Assembly (NCBI GenBank): GCA_002773135.1
Contig: PFCB01000002.1
Coordinates: 3,327-40,299 of the forward strand
Direction: 5' to 3'
DNA: 36,973 bases
DNA from: Candidatus Magasanikbacteria bacterium CG10_big_fil_rev_8_21_14_0_10_47_10
GTDB lineage: Bacteria; Patescibacteriota; Patescibacteriia; Magasanikbacterales; UBA922
Positions 18,776 to 25,881 of this stretch are shown in pieces (positions within the stretch are counted from its first letter, which is position 1; each line of letters starts with the position of its first letter). The notes under the pieces were generated by a model, which saw only the letters and a list, made by a program, of their open reading frames with translations, was not told where the DNA came from and did not search any database. Position numbers and translations under genes: made by a program.

Positions 18776-19138
18776 TTACCTGCCGCGTCTACTCCGCCGT
18801 CCGCCACCATTTTTTTTCTTTGCCCTCTTTGATGTTTCTCCAGCGCCTACCTGACCTTGCTTGGCCTCGGCCTTCGCTTTTTCAACGTGCGCGATATGCT
18901 GAGCAAACATCTCGTGCGCAAGATCTGCTAAACCAAGTAAATCATCACCCGCCACATGCACATTTTTTCCTTTGAGCAAATCATACACACGCATGGTAAA
19001 TGCCGTTTCATTCATGCCGGGCTCAATGAGAAGATCGCCGGCATCCATGGCCTGATGCAACACATGAGCTACTTGTTCCAATTGAACGGGTTCACCGGAC
19101 ATGCGCTCCGAAAACCCGCCGCCTTTTTTTTCAGACAT
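18776..19138 (-). CDS. Hypothetical protein with basic C-terminal tail
   Basis: 120 residues, no recognised family. A helical middle (about 18-100) is followed by a strongly basic Gly/Arg tail (KRAKKKNGGGRRSRRGR), which suggests contact with nucleic acid or ribosomes. The start ATG lies 1 nt after the hpf stop, so the two are co-translated; an internal ATG at residue 13 is possible. Linkage to hpf makes a ribosome-related role possible but unproven. Composition is like its native neighbours and unlike island 1 next door. Confidence 0.6.
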   Translation of the reverse strand: MSEKKGGGFSERMSGEPVQLEQVAHVLHQAMDAGDLLIEPGMNETAFTMRVYDLLKGKNVHVAGDDLLGLADLAHEMFAQHIAHVEKAKAEAKQGQVGAGETSKRAKKKNGGGRRSRRGR

Positions 19139-19139
19139 A

Positions 19140-19484
19140 TTACATTTGATATCCTTTCTGATCGCGCAAACTCTGCTTGTCTTTATCGCGCATTTTTCCT
19201 TTCATTTTTTCAAACTCAACTTTCAAATGATCTTTTACTTTGTCTATTGCCTTGTATAAATCATCTGCTTCTTTTTTCACAAACACGTTCTTGCCCGGTA
19301 CATGCACATTCATTTCCGCGAAGAAAATTTTTCCTTTATTGTGATGATTGCTCAGGCTTCCAAATGTCACGTCAATCTGCTGAATGTTGTCAAAAAACTT
19401 TTCAACGCTCTCGGCTTTTTCTCGAGCGTACCTGTTTATTGCATCTGTCATATCCATGCCAATGGCTTTGGTGTTGATGGTCAT
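19140..19484 (-). CDS. hpf: Ribosome hibernation promoting factor / RaiA family
   Basis: Binds the 30S decoding region and keeps ribosomes inactive under stress. 114 residues, the short form without the C-terminal dimerisation domain of long HPF. Family features: an opening MTINTKAIGMDMTDAINRYA helix, FGSLSNHHNKGKIFFAEMNV strands, and the basic helix DDLYKAIDKVKDHLKVEFEK that contacts rRNA. It is first of two genes with the basic-tailed protein at 18776. Family clear; HPF versus RaiA subtype is not settled. Confidence 0.9.
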   Translation of the reverse strand: MTINTKAIGMDMTDAINRYAREKAESVEKFFDNIQQIDVTFGSLSNHHNKGKIFFAEMNVHVPGKNVFVKKEADDLYKAIDKVKDHLKVEFEKMKGKMRDKDKQSLRDQKGYQM

Positions 19485-19539
19485 AGGGTAAGATAAGGAA
19501 TATGTGTTATAAGCAGACTAAGAAGATTAAGTGATCGGT

Positions 19540-19823
19540 TTAAAGAAACTTTCTTTGACTCTTGAGCCAACCTGACAGGAGCCTGCCCACCTCTTCTGTA
19601 AGGTTCACAACTATTTCGTACTGTGAAGCATTTAGATAGTGTAAGTCCCGAGCAAGTAATATTTGATATTTGACGAAACTGAGACTGCCGCTCTTCTGAC
19701 CTGACTTGTAAGTGAATACAGTTCTTCCTTCGAAAATATGGCGCTTGCACGATACACGCAAAGAGTCATTTCATGTGCCTTGTTCCATACCAATAAATCT
19801 TTAAATGTCTGTATTTTTGCCAT
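19540..19823 (-). pseudogene. Four-helix-bundle (S23-type) protein gene, broken by an internal deletion and frameshift
   Basis: The first frame gives a normal N-terminus (MAKIQTFKDLLVWNKAHEMT ... SLTSQVRRAAVSVSSN) and then fails. The normal C-terminal part (ILLARDLHYLNASQYE ... LTEEVGRLLSGWLKS) continues in another frame. Compared with the family (TIGR02436-type proteins, often encoded inside 23S rRNA genes but also free-standing in CPR), about 30 residues between the SSN-I and LLARDL motifs are gone and the frame is shifted. The junction holds a short direct repeat (ATTTGA twice, 19661-19673), the footprint expected of slippage or repeat-mediated deletion. A sequencing error could not remove the missing block. 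Confidence 0.75.
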
Positions 19824-19892
19824 ACCCCCCTATCAAATGAATAAATAATCCCTGCTTATCTACTTATAGCTTATTCTGCTTAGGCTGCTTTC

Positions 19893-20858
19893 TTATCCCA
19901 CAACCTGTATCTCTTCCTCCAACTCAATATCAAATGTATTGTACACTGCTGTTTTAATCTTCTCAATTAATGTCAAGACGTCTATGGCCGCAGCCCCGCC
20001 CAGGTTTACAATAAAATTTCCGTGCACCTCGCTTACTTGCGCTTTTCCTTGCTTTTCTCCTTTGAGACCAGCCTGTTCTACCAGCCATCCGGCTGATATT
20101 TTGCCAACACGAAGAAACTGCTGAATTTTTTCATCCTGCTCATCAAAATGGGTGAGCAGCTGGGTTTTGCTTGACTCAAAATCAACGTTTTTAAAAATAC
20201 ATCCCGTAGACGCAAAGCCCTTTGGCTGCGTTTTATTCCTGAACTGAAGGACGCCAAGCGCCTGCGCCATTCCCGCTTTTGCGTCACCTTTTTCAAGCTC
20301 CAGCCATACCCGAAGAATAACACCTTTATTTTCTTTAAAAATGCTGTGGCGGTATCCAAATCCGCATTCTTGATTTGAAAGCCGTACCACGTCTCCATCT
20401 ATATAGGCCTCCACCTCTTTGACAGAATCTTTCATCTCTCGTCCCATGGCACCGGCATTCCCCCGGACTGCGCCCCCGATTGTCCCCGGAACACCCACGC
20501 CCCATTCAAAGCCGGTAAGCCCTGCTTTGACCGTTTCATTTGCAAGTTTAACTGTGACAACACCGGCACCCGTTTGAACCGTTGTGCCTTTTATGTCATA
20601 TGTTTCATCCTTTGTTACTATCGCAACGCCCCGGTATCCCTCGTCCCGCACGAGCATATTGCTTCCCCCGCCAAGCATAACATAATCCACTGCCTCACTG
20701 TCTAGCCATTTCAGAAGATCGATACGCTTACTACTGTCCTCAACAACCAAAAAATAATCAGCCGGCCCGCCAATTTTAAATGTTGTATGCTTACTCAGTG
20801 GTTCGGAGAGTCTTACCTTTCCAAACGTCCTGAGCATTGTGTAGAGTTGGTCATTCAT
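19893..20858 (-). CDS. murB: UDP-N-acetylenolpyruvoylglucosamine reductase MurB
   Basis: FAD/NADPH enzyme making UDP-N-acetylmuramate for peptidoglycan. The 321-residue reading from MNDQLYTML is preferred; the upstream extension is hydrophobic noise. Motifs: HTTFKIGGPADYF, the FAD loop MLGGGSNMLVRDEG, GFEWGVGVPGTIGGAVRGNAG and CGFGYRHSIF. At the usual proton-donor serine there is STGCIFKN, that is Cys220, a substitution also seen in some MurBs. The C-terminus ends ELEEEIQVVG as expected. It is divergent from the ATP-grasp gene, and mraY and an Mpl-like ligase lie within 8 kb. Confidence 0.94.
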   Translation of the reverse strand: MNDQLYTMLRTFGKVRLSEPLSKHTTFKIGGPADYFLVVEDSSKRIDLLKWLDSEAVDYVMLGGGSNMLVRDEGYRGVAIVTKDETYDIKGTTVQTGAGVVTVKLANETVKAGLTGFEWGVGVPGTIGGAVRGNAGAMGREMKDSVKEVEAYIDGDVVRLSNQECGFGYRHSIFKENKGVILRVWLELEKGDAKAGMAQALGVLQFRNKTQPKGFASTGCIFKNVDFESSKTQLLTHFDEQDEKIQQFLRVGKISAGWLVEQAGLKGEKQGKAQVSEVHGNFIVNLGGAAAIDVLTLIEKIKTAVYNTFDIELEEEIQVVG

Positions 20859-20953
20859 GGGCCAGCAGTAAGCTGTAAGCAGAGTAGGCAAAATAAGCAG
20901 TACGTTGTATGCAAAAATGAATAGGTTGCTTAGATTTTGCAACTTGATTCTTA

Positions 20954-20982
20954 TTGCCTAACGACCCCATTTCCGCTATAGT
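20954..20982 (+). promoter_or_regulatory. Promoter of the ATP-grasp/NlpC pair, leaderless type
   Basis: -35 TTGCCT (20954-20959), 17-bp spacer, -10 TATAGT (20977-20982), 9 nt to the ATG at 20992. No room for a Shine-Dalgarno site. Confidence 0.75.
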
Positions 20983-20991
20983 ATCCTCCGT

Positions 20992-22221
20992 ATGAAGGCA
21001 CTATACCAGCACATAGCGGACAATCCTCTTGTCTATATCAACCTGGATGTTGAGCGTGCCGCTCAGCTGGATTTGGGCGCGCCAGGTTACTATATTATAG
21101 CAAACAACACAGAATACGCCAGACAGCTTGCCGAGGGGCGAACAAATATCGTCCTCGTGGATGAGGGCCGCATCCTTTCCAGCCGCGAGCTGCTGGAGCA
21201 CCCGCGGACAGAGGCGTTTCTGGCGATGGTACAGACACAGCATGAAAAAGCTCCCGGTATTGTTGTTTTTAAAAATATTCCCCAAATCGAGGCATACTGC
21301 ACGCAAAAGGGGTGGCATTTATTGAACCCGGAGTCGGCGTTGATTGCGCGTGTCGAAGAAAAAATATCGCAGATAGAATGGCTTGGCGAGCTTGCGCGTT
21401 TTTTGCCGCCGCACACGGTCAGCACGGTGAAAGAAATTGTGTGGCCGGGCAAACCATTTATTCTTCAGTTTAATGCGTCTCACACCGGCAATGATACCTT
21501 TTTGATTGAATCAGAGACAGGACTCACCGAGCTCAGCGCCAAATTCCCCGAACGCGTGGCTCGCACTTTCTCGTACATTACCGGCTCAACAATTACCAGC
21601 AACAATGTTGTCACTCCACGTGGAACGCTGGTAGGATCTGTAAGCTACCAAATAACTGGCCTGGCACCGTTTACCGATCGCCCGTTTGCTACGGTTGGGA
21701 ACGATTGGAAACTTGCGAGCAAACTGCTTTCGGTAAAGAATGCAGAACAGTTCACCACCATGGTCAAAGAAATCGGCGACAAACTTCACGCAGATGGATA
21801 CCTGGGTGCCTTTGGCATAGATGTGGTACTCGATAGCCAATCGCAAAAGCTCTATTTGATAGAAATAAACGCGCGCCAACCCGCGTCCGTGCCGACAGAA
21901 TCTTTTTTGCAGTCCAAGCAAGACCCTGCCGGGACGACCATTTTTGAGGCTCACTTGGCCGCACTCTGCGGTTTGCCTATAGATGTGCCAGTCACGCATA
22001 TTGAAGACGGCGCGCAAATCATTTCCAGGGTGACAGAAACAGTCAATAGTGTGACGCCTCAGGCTATGGACGCGCTTACCAAAATAGACGGTCTCACTCT
22101 TATTCCATCGCCCGGTACTACGCCCGGCGGAGAAATACTGCGTATCCGCTCCGAACACGGCCTGATGAAAGCACACGGCGAGCTCAACGAACTGGGCACG
22201 CGGATACAGGCAATTCTATGA
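20992..22221 (+). CDS. ATP-grasp ligase of unknown substrate
   Basis: 409 residues. The C-terminal half fits the ATP-grasp fold: a strand-loop KPFILQFNASHTGNDTF corresponding to the nucleotide-binding Lys region, and the Mg2+-binding end GYLGAFGIDVVLD ... KLYLIEINARQPASVP, with the Glu-x-Asn pair that coordinates metal. These enzymes join a carboxylate to an amine or thiol through an acyl phosphate. The N-terminal 110 residues look like a Rossmann-type pre-ATP-grasp domain. It overlaps the following NlpC/P60-like gene as ATGA, so one makes and the other may cut or transfer an amide bond. Substrate unknown; murB and mraY on either side hint at cell wall or a short peptide. Confidence 0.8.
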   Translation: MKALYQHIADNPLVYINLDVERAAQLDLGAPGYYIIANNTEYARQLAEGRTNIVLVDEGRILSSRELLEHPRTEAFLAMVQTQHEKAPGIVVFKNIPQIEAYCTQKGWHLLNPESALIARVEEKISQIEWLGELARFLPPHTVSTVKEIVWPGKPFILQFNASHTGNDTFLIESETGLTELSAKFPERVARTFSYITGSTITSNNVVTPRGTLVGSVSYQITGLAPFTDRPFATVGNDWKLASKLLSVKNAEQFTTMVKEIGDKLHADGYLGAFGIDVVLDSQSQKLYLIEINARQPASVPTESFLQSKQDPAGTTIFEAHLAALCGLPIDVPVTHIEDGAQIISRVTETVNSVTPQAMDALTKIDGLTLIPSPGTTPGGEILRIRSEHGLMKAHGELNELGTRIQAIL

Positions 22222-22976
22222 AATCCACCCTATCCCAACCCGCGCTTGACATGATCGAGCACTATGCCCATTTGAAGATAGACGGCAAAACAGTCCGCTG
22301 CCCTTATTTTAATAACAAAAGAAATCGCGTGCGCGGCGCTCTGGGCGTGCATATTGGCAAAGGGCGGCCCGAAGATATTGAACATGAAGTTCAAATACTC
22401 GCCATGAAACAACACAAACAGCTCTCCGCGCTTACCGCGACCGACATTACTGAGCTTATGGTTGACAATAATATTGGGATTGACTGCTCAGGATTTGTGT
22501 ATCATGTCCTCAATGCCCAACGCCATGGCGCTTTGCGCAAATCAATTGCATTGTCAGCAACAAACCCCTTCAGAAAACTTATTGGTAAATTGCGCACAGC
22601 GGAAAATGTAAATGTTCAGGTATTTGCGAATGAAAAAAATTCAAAATCCATTGCACTCAAAGACGCTGCGCCGGGAGACATCATCGCGATGCTTGGGACA
22701 GGAGAAAAGCACGATTTGGATCATATGCTTTTGGTCAGTGAGGTCGAATACAACGAACAGAATGAACCAACAAAAATAGCCTACGTCCATTCGCTGCGGT
22801 GGCGGACAGACGCCAAGTACGGCCACGGCATAAAGTTCGGATCAATACGCATCATTGATGCTTCCAAAGGGCTGCTCGATCAATCATGGACCGAAGACGG
22901 TCACATTGATGAAAAAAATGAAACGCTCTGGCGGGCAAAGACAGCAGAAAAATTGGAAGTACGGCGAATACGGTAG
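22218..22976 (+). CDS. NlpC/P60-like cysteine peptidase or amidase
   Basis: 252 residues. The catalytic pattern of the papain-like NlpC/P60 fold is visible: C90 in GIDCSGFVYHVLN, H169 in DHMLLVSEV, and a third polar residue at H191 in AYVHSLRW. The segment DAAPGDIIAML before the His is also typical. No signal peptide or membrane helix is seen, so it works in the cytoplasm, unlike secreted wall hydrolases. It is coupled by a 4-nt overlap to the ATP-grasp ligase and followed by a terminator, so the two form a dedicated operon. Possible role: trimming or transpeptidation of a product of the ligase. No close family name recognised. Confidence 0.75.
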   Translation: MKSTLSQPALDMIEHYAHLKIDGKTVRCPYFNNKRNRVRGALGVHIGKGRPEDIEHEVQILAMKQHKQLSALTATDITELMVDNNIGIDCSGFVYHVLNAQRHGALRKSIALSATNPFRKLIGKLRTAENVNVQVFANEKNSKSIALKDAAPGDIIAMLGTGEKHDLDHMLLVSEVEYNEQNEPTKIAYVHSLRWRTDAKYGHGIKFGSIRIIDASKGLLDQSWTEDGHIDEKNETLWRAKTAEKLEVRRIR

Positions 22977-23012
22977 ACAATTCGCTTACTCAAAATTTCA
23001 TTGATAAAAACA

Positions 23013-23040
23013 AAAAAACCACCATATACGGTGGTTTTTT
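23013..23040. terminator. Bidirectional terminator bounding GC island 2
   Basis: Perfect 11-bp stem AAAAAACCACC (23013-23023)/GGTGGTTTTTT (23030-23040), loop ATATAC. It works for the rightward ATP-grasp/NlpC operon and for leftward transcripts coming out of GC island 2. Confidence 0.85.
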
Positions 23041-23052
23041 GTCCTGCTTTAT

Positions 23053-23402
23053 CCGCAAGCACGTTGCGGTCAAAGTGGGATGGGGTCCGGTCCGAGAAGC
23101 GCGTTCTCGAACCGGACAAGCTGGCGTCTCAATCATATGGCTCGCACAAGGTGCGTGCCATGTGAGAAACTGCCAGAAGCCGCAAGGGGCCCCGGACAGG
23201 ATGCGTGTGGAGGGTTGCATCCATGCACGGGGTCCCCAAGCGGGAAAGGTAGGCCTCGCCGGCGACATGCTCTGTCACCAGGCGTTGGTAGTAGGTGTTG
23301 CCACCGACGAGGCCTAAAAAGGTGCCGCGCGGAGGGGTATTTCACCGCCAAGTACGCCAAACCGCAGGATCGCGGATGCACGTACCAAACGGCCGCGCGG
23401 CA
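23053..23402. ncRNA. Candidate structured RNA: six consecutive multi-part hairpins
   Basis: The 384 nt between the terminator and the unknown gene hold stems in close succession: 23053-23069 (6 bp, loop 5); 23085-23117 (7+6 bp, loop 5); 23121-23176 (5+4+5+5 bp nested, 3-nt loop); 23180-23243 (4+4+5+6 bp nested); 23250-23316 (9+7 bp); 23323-23402 (10+5+4 bp). Each is built of segments that line up on one axis, which chance pairing in GC-rich DNA does not easily give. Strand is not settled: one mismatch becomes G-U on the minus strand (23092/23110), another on the plus strand (23264/23299). The leftward terminator favours a minus-strand 3' UTR or processed RNA of the gene at 23425. It does not match tmRNA, RNase P, SRP or 6S RNA motifs that I know. 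Confidence 0.55.
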
Positions 23403-23424
23403 TGATTTGTCGACGCGGCTGCGT

Positions 23425-24441
23425 CTAGAAGTTGTCGGCGAGACCCTCGGGGTCCATGGTCTTGATGTCGGGCATCGCGATGAGGCCGTAGGTCCGCTCG
23501 CCGTAGTCGTAGATGCCGAGCGAGGTGTCCTCGGCGGTGGTGATGCCGTTGAGCACGCCGTCGTTGTACTCCGACCGCGCGATCACCGTCCCGCACTGGA
23601 AGGCCTTGCCCCCCGCCATGGTGCTGTACTCGACCGTGGTCCGGTCGGCGAACTGCACCACCAGAGTCCCGCGCGCGACGTCCACGGTCGTGGCGCGCTT
23701 GACGAAGACCTCGAACTGATCCTTGCCCGGGATCTTGACCGCGAGCTCGCCGTCCTCGCCGTTGATCGCGGCGATCATGCCCGTCTTGCGGCAGACGGCG
23801 ATCTGGAAGGCCGCGTTCGTGTGGCCGGTCCACTCGCCGATCTTCTCGATGTCGATGGCCGTCATCGTCAGCACCTTGCGGCGGCCCGTGTCGTCCACGG
23901 CGATCGCCCCGAAGAAGCTGATGCCGTCGCCCTCGCGCGGGAAGGCGGCGTCGATGTCGACGATCCGGCGGAACCCCCAACGCGTCTCGCAGTTGACCTG
24001 CTCGCTGTCGCGGTCGTAGATGCTGAAGTTCTGGGGCGGGTGCCCCTTCTTGCTGGCCGTGCACCGGTAGATGTGCCCGTGGCTCATGGCCGAGACCCCG
24101 AGCTTGCGCGCGAAGGCCTTGAGCGCTTCCTGCCAGCGGTGGTTCACGATCGCCGGCGACACCGAGTAGCCGAGCACCGTGGCACCGCCCTGGGCCGCCA
24201 TCAGCCGGTTGATCTCCACCCCCTCGCCGCTGGTGCGGCCGAGGGTGAACATCCCGGGCGTCTTCATGCCCGGCAGCATCTGCACCCGCAGGGTCGGATC
24301 CTGCCAGCCGTCCGAGCCGGCCAGCAGTTCGATGCTCGCGGCCAGGTCGAGGATCTCGGGGATCCTCTCGTCCTTGATCTCCGACAGCGGTCGGGAAAGG
24401 GTGTCGACCACCATGGCCGGCAGGCTCTTCTTGGTCTGCAC
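23425..24441 (-). CDS. GC-rich gene of unknown function, 338 residues
   Basis: Not a family I recognise. The GTG start at 24441 is chosen because AGGAG lies 7 nt upstream and because strongly G/C third codon positions begin exactly there. An in-frame ATG at 24537 has neutral codon use and sits in a leader hairpin. The protein is soluble with no signal or membrane segment. It has an N-terminal helical part (SEIKDERIPEILDLAASIEL), a GEGVEINRLMAAQGGATVLG segment and a mostly beta-strand C-terminal half. Four cysteines are scattered, without a metal motif. It sits alone between a strong promoter and a structured region plus terminator. Composition differs sharply from murB, mraY and mpl, so transfer is likely. 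Confidence 0.7.
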   Translation of the reverse strand: MQTKKSLPAMVVDTLSRPLSEIKDERIPEILDLAASIELLAGSDGWQDPTLRVQMLPGMKTPGMFTLGRTSGEGVEINRLMAAQGGATVLGYSVSPAIVNHRWQEALKAFARKLGVSAMSHGHIYRCTASKKGHPPQNFSIYDRDSEQVNCETRWGFRRIVDIDAAFPREGDGISFFGAIAVDDTGRRKVLTMTAIDIEKIGEWTGHTNAAFQIAVCRKTGMIAAINGEDGELAVKIPGKDQFEVFVKRATTVDVARGTLVVQFADRTTVEYSTMAGGKAFQCGTVIARSEYNDGVLNGITTAEDTSLGIYDYGERTYGLIAMPDIKTMDPEGLADNF

Positions 24442-24508
24442 TGAATCACTCCTGTCTGCGTCCGCACTCCGGCGAACGTTCACGTTTTGGGGCAAGTGCC
24501 CTCGATCC

Positions 24509-24530
24509 TTCCCGGTAGGATAACCGGGAA
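24509..24530 (-). promoter_or_regulatory. Leader hairpin in the 5' UTR of the GC-rich gene
   Basis: On the minus strand TTCCCGGT pairs perfectly with ACCGGGAA around a 6-nt loop, starting a few nt after the predicted transcription start. It could stabilise the mRNA or control translation of the GTG start about 70 nt downstream. Confidence 0.5.
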
Positions 24531-24544
24531 AAGGCATGCGCAAG

Positions 24545-24573
24545 AGTATACCCTGCTTATTACATTGCGTCAA
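24545..24573 (-). promoter_or_regulatory. Strong promoter of GC island 2
   Basis: Minus strand: -35 TTGACG (24568-24573), 17-bp spacer, -10 TATACT (24545-24550). The predicted start near 24538 gives a leader of about 97 nt to the GTG at 24441. Confidence 0.8.
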
Positions 24574-24601
24574 GAGAAACGAGATGTAGTGTCTAGACAG
24601 G

Positions 24602-24657
24602 CAAAACATCCAAAACAACACTAGAGTCTAGACTTTTGTGTTGTTTTGGATGTTTTG
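24602..24657. repeat. Perfect 20-bp inverted repeat between divergent promoters
   Basis: The left arm 24602-24621 and right arm 24638-24657 are exact reverse complements (A/C-rich against T/G-rich), with a 16-nt loop containing the palindrome AGTCTAGACT. GTCTAGAC occurs again at 24591-24598. There is no T run, so it is not a normal terminator. It lies between the -35 of GC island 2 and the -35 of mraY, a place for an operator, insulator or recombination site. Confidence 0.8.
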
Positions 24658-24675
24658 TGTCGTTTACTCACCCCG

Positions 24676-24704
24676 TTGCCAAACTCCCAAAAACCTGTTA
24701 ATCT
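24676..24704 (+). promoter_or_regulatory. Promoter of mraY, leaderless type
   Basis: -35 TTGCCA (24676-24681), 17-bp spacer, extended -10 TGTTAATCT (hexamer 24699-24704), 9 nt to the mraY ATG. Confidence 0.6.
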
Positions 24705-24713
24705 AGCTCCATT

Positions 24714-25844
24714 ATGCCTATCTCTCCAGAGTCTTTTGACTCCCTCAGAACTATTATCGGCTTTGGTCTCCTTTCCGCTATCGTGAGTTTTTTTTGGGCG
24801 CCCGTGCTGATAAAAATACTGTACAAGCTCAAGCTTACCCGCAGGGCTGAATTTGACGATACCCTTACTCTTGGCGAACGCAAAACAAAGGCCGGCACCC
24901 CTATCATGGGAGGGCTTCTGGTTATTGTTACGGTTGCGCTTATCACCTATCTGTGTAACTGGCAGCGCACGTTTACCTGGGTTCCCATTGGGGTTATGCT
25001 GCTTTCCGCTGCACTTGGCGGCATGGACGATGTGCTCCATGTGTATGGCCACACCCGCAGGAGCAGAAAACTGTCGCAAGTATTGCGTCTCATTCGTGTG
25101 CACAAAAGCGTGCGCCACCGCGTATGGCTGGTAATAACATTCCCATGGTCCATTTTCAAACGCGCATCTGTCTGGCTCTCACGCCATCCAGGAAAAGGCG
25201 TACACGTCCACGAAAAATTATTGTTACAGTTTACAGCCGGTGCCCTCACTGCATGGTGGGTATACTACAAACTTGGTGAACACTGGCGAGATATTTACAT
25301 TCCCTTTGATGGCTATGTCGATATTGGTTGGTGGTTGGTGCCACTTATCATTATATTTGTCATGTTTACGGCCAATGCGGTAAACGTGGCAGACGGCATG
25401 GATGGATTGGCAGGGGGATCACTCATCATTACCTTTGCCGCGCTTACCATTCTTTCATGGCTTGGCGGATACGAAGAAATTGCCGCGCTGAATGCCACGG
25501 TTGTAGGCGCATTGTTAACCTATACCTATTTCAACATCAAGCCGGCACGATTCCAAATGGGAGATGTCGGAACACTCGGACTTGGTGCTCTATTGGCAAT
25601 AAACGCGATTGTCATTAACAAAATGCTGCTCTTGCCGCTGATTGGGTTTATTTTTTACGTAGAATTGCTGTCAGTCATTATTCAAATTTTGGGACGCTAT
25701 ACGTTAGGGAAAAGAATTTTTAAAATGGCGCCGATTCATCATCACTTTGAACTGCGCGGCTGGAGCGAAGAAAAGACCGTTATGCGTTTTTGGGTGATGC
25801 ACGCAATGGTCGTACTGCTTGGTCTTTGGGTGGCGCTGTTTTAG
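24714..25844 (+). CDS. mraY: Phospho-N-acetylmuramoyl-pentapeptide transferase MraY
   Basis: Integral membrane enzyme making lipid I from UDP-MurNAc-pentapeptide and undecaprenyl phosphate. 376 residues with about ten hydrophobic helices. Motifs: KAGTPIMGG (60-67), the aspartate pair D105-D106, NAVNVADGMDGLAGG with its catalytic Asp, and the C-terminal MAPIHHHFEL ... GWSEEKTVMRFW. Between the DD motif and KLLLQ (about 112-162) there is an extra basic stretch of roughly 40 residues in the first cytoplasmic loop, longer than in standard MraY. It has its own promoter and is followed by an ATE-like gene. Confidence 0.95.
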   Translation: MPISPESFDSLRTIIGFGLLSAIVSFFWAPVLIKILYKLKLTRRAEFDDTLTLGERKTKAGTPIMGGLLVIVTVALITYLCNWQRTFTWVPIGVMLLSAALGGMDDVLHVYGHTRRSRKLSQVLRLIRVHKSVRHRVWLVITFPWSIFKRASVWLSRHPGKGVHVHEKLLLQFTAGALTAWWVYYKLGEHWRDIYIPFDGYVDIGWWLVPLIIIFVMFTANAVNVADGMDGLAGGSLIITFAALTILSWLGGYEEIAALNATVVGALLTYTYFNIKPARFQMGDVGTLGLGALLAINAIVINKMLLLPLIGFIFYVELLSVIIQILGRYTLGKRIFKMAPIHHHFELRGWSEEKTVMRFWVMHAMVVLLGLWVALF

Positions 25845-25881
25845 CGGACAAAAAAATACACGCGCCCGGTTCTCTTTTTGT

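Noticed and set aside
23005-23035. Plus-strand TTGATA/TATACG pair that could drive a rightward RNA into the hairpin array
   Set aside because: The -10 falls inside the terminator stem-loop and the spacing is 18 bp; the terminator explains the sequence better. Kept in mind because the RNA strand is not settled.
23085-23117. tRNA T-arm-like sequence (GGTTCGAGAAC on the minus strand)
   Set aside because: No acceptor, D or anticodon arms can be built around it; it is one of the six hairpins.
23080-24444. A 454-residue plus-strand open frame across GC island 2
   Set aside because: It is antisense to the minus-strand gene that has a promoter, a Shine-Dalgarno site and matching codon use. Long shadow frames are expected in GC-rich coding DNA, and its residue composition (many Arg, His, Asp, Val) is typical of such shadows.
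23041-24444. GC island 2 as an assembly contaminant
   Set aside because: Its promoter and terminator lie in AT-rich flanks of native composition and the unit is complete at both ends, which fits an insertion better. Not fully excluded without read mapping.
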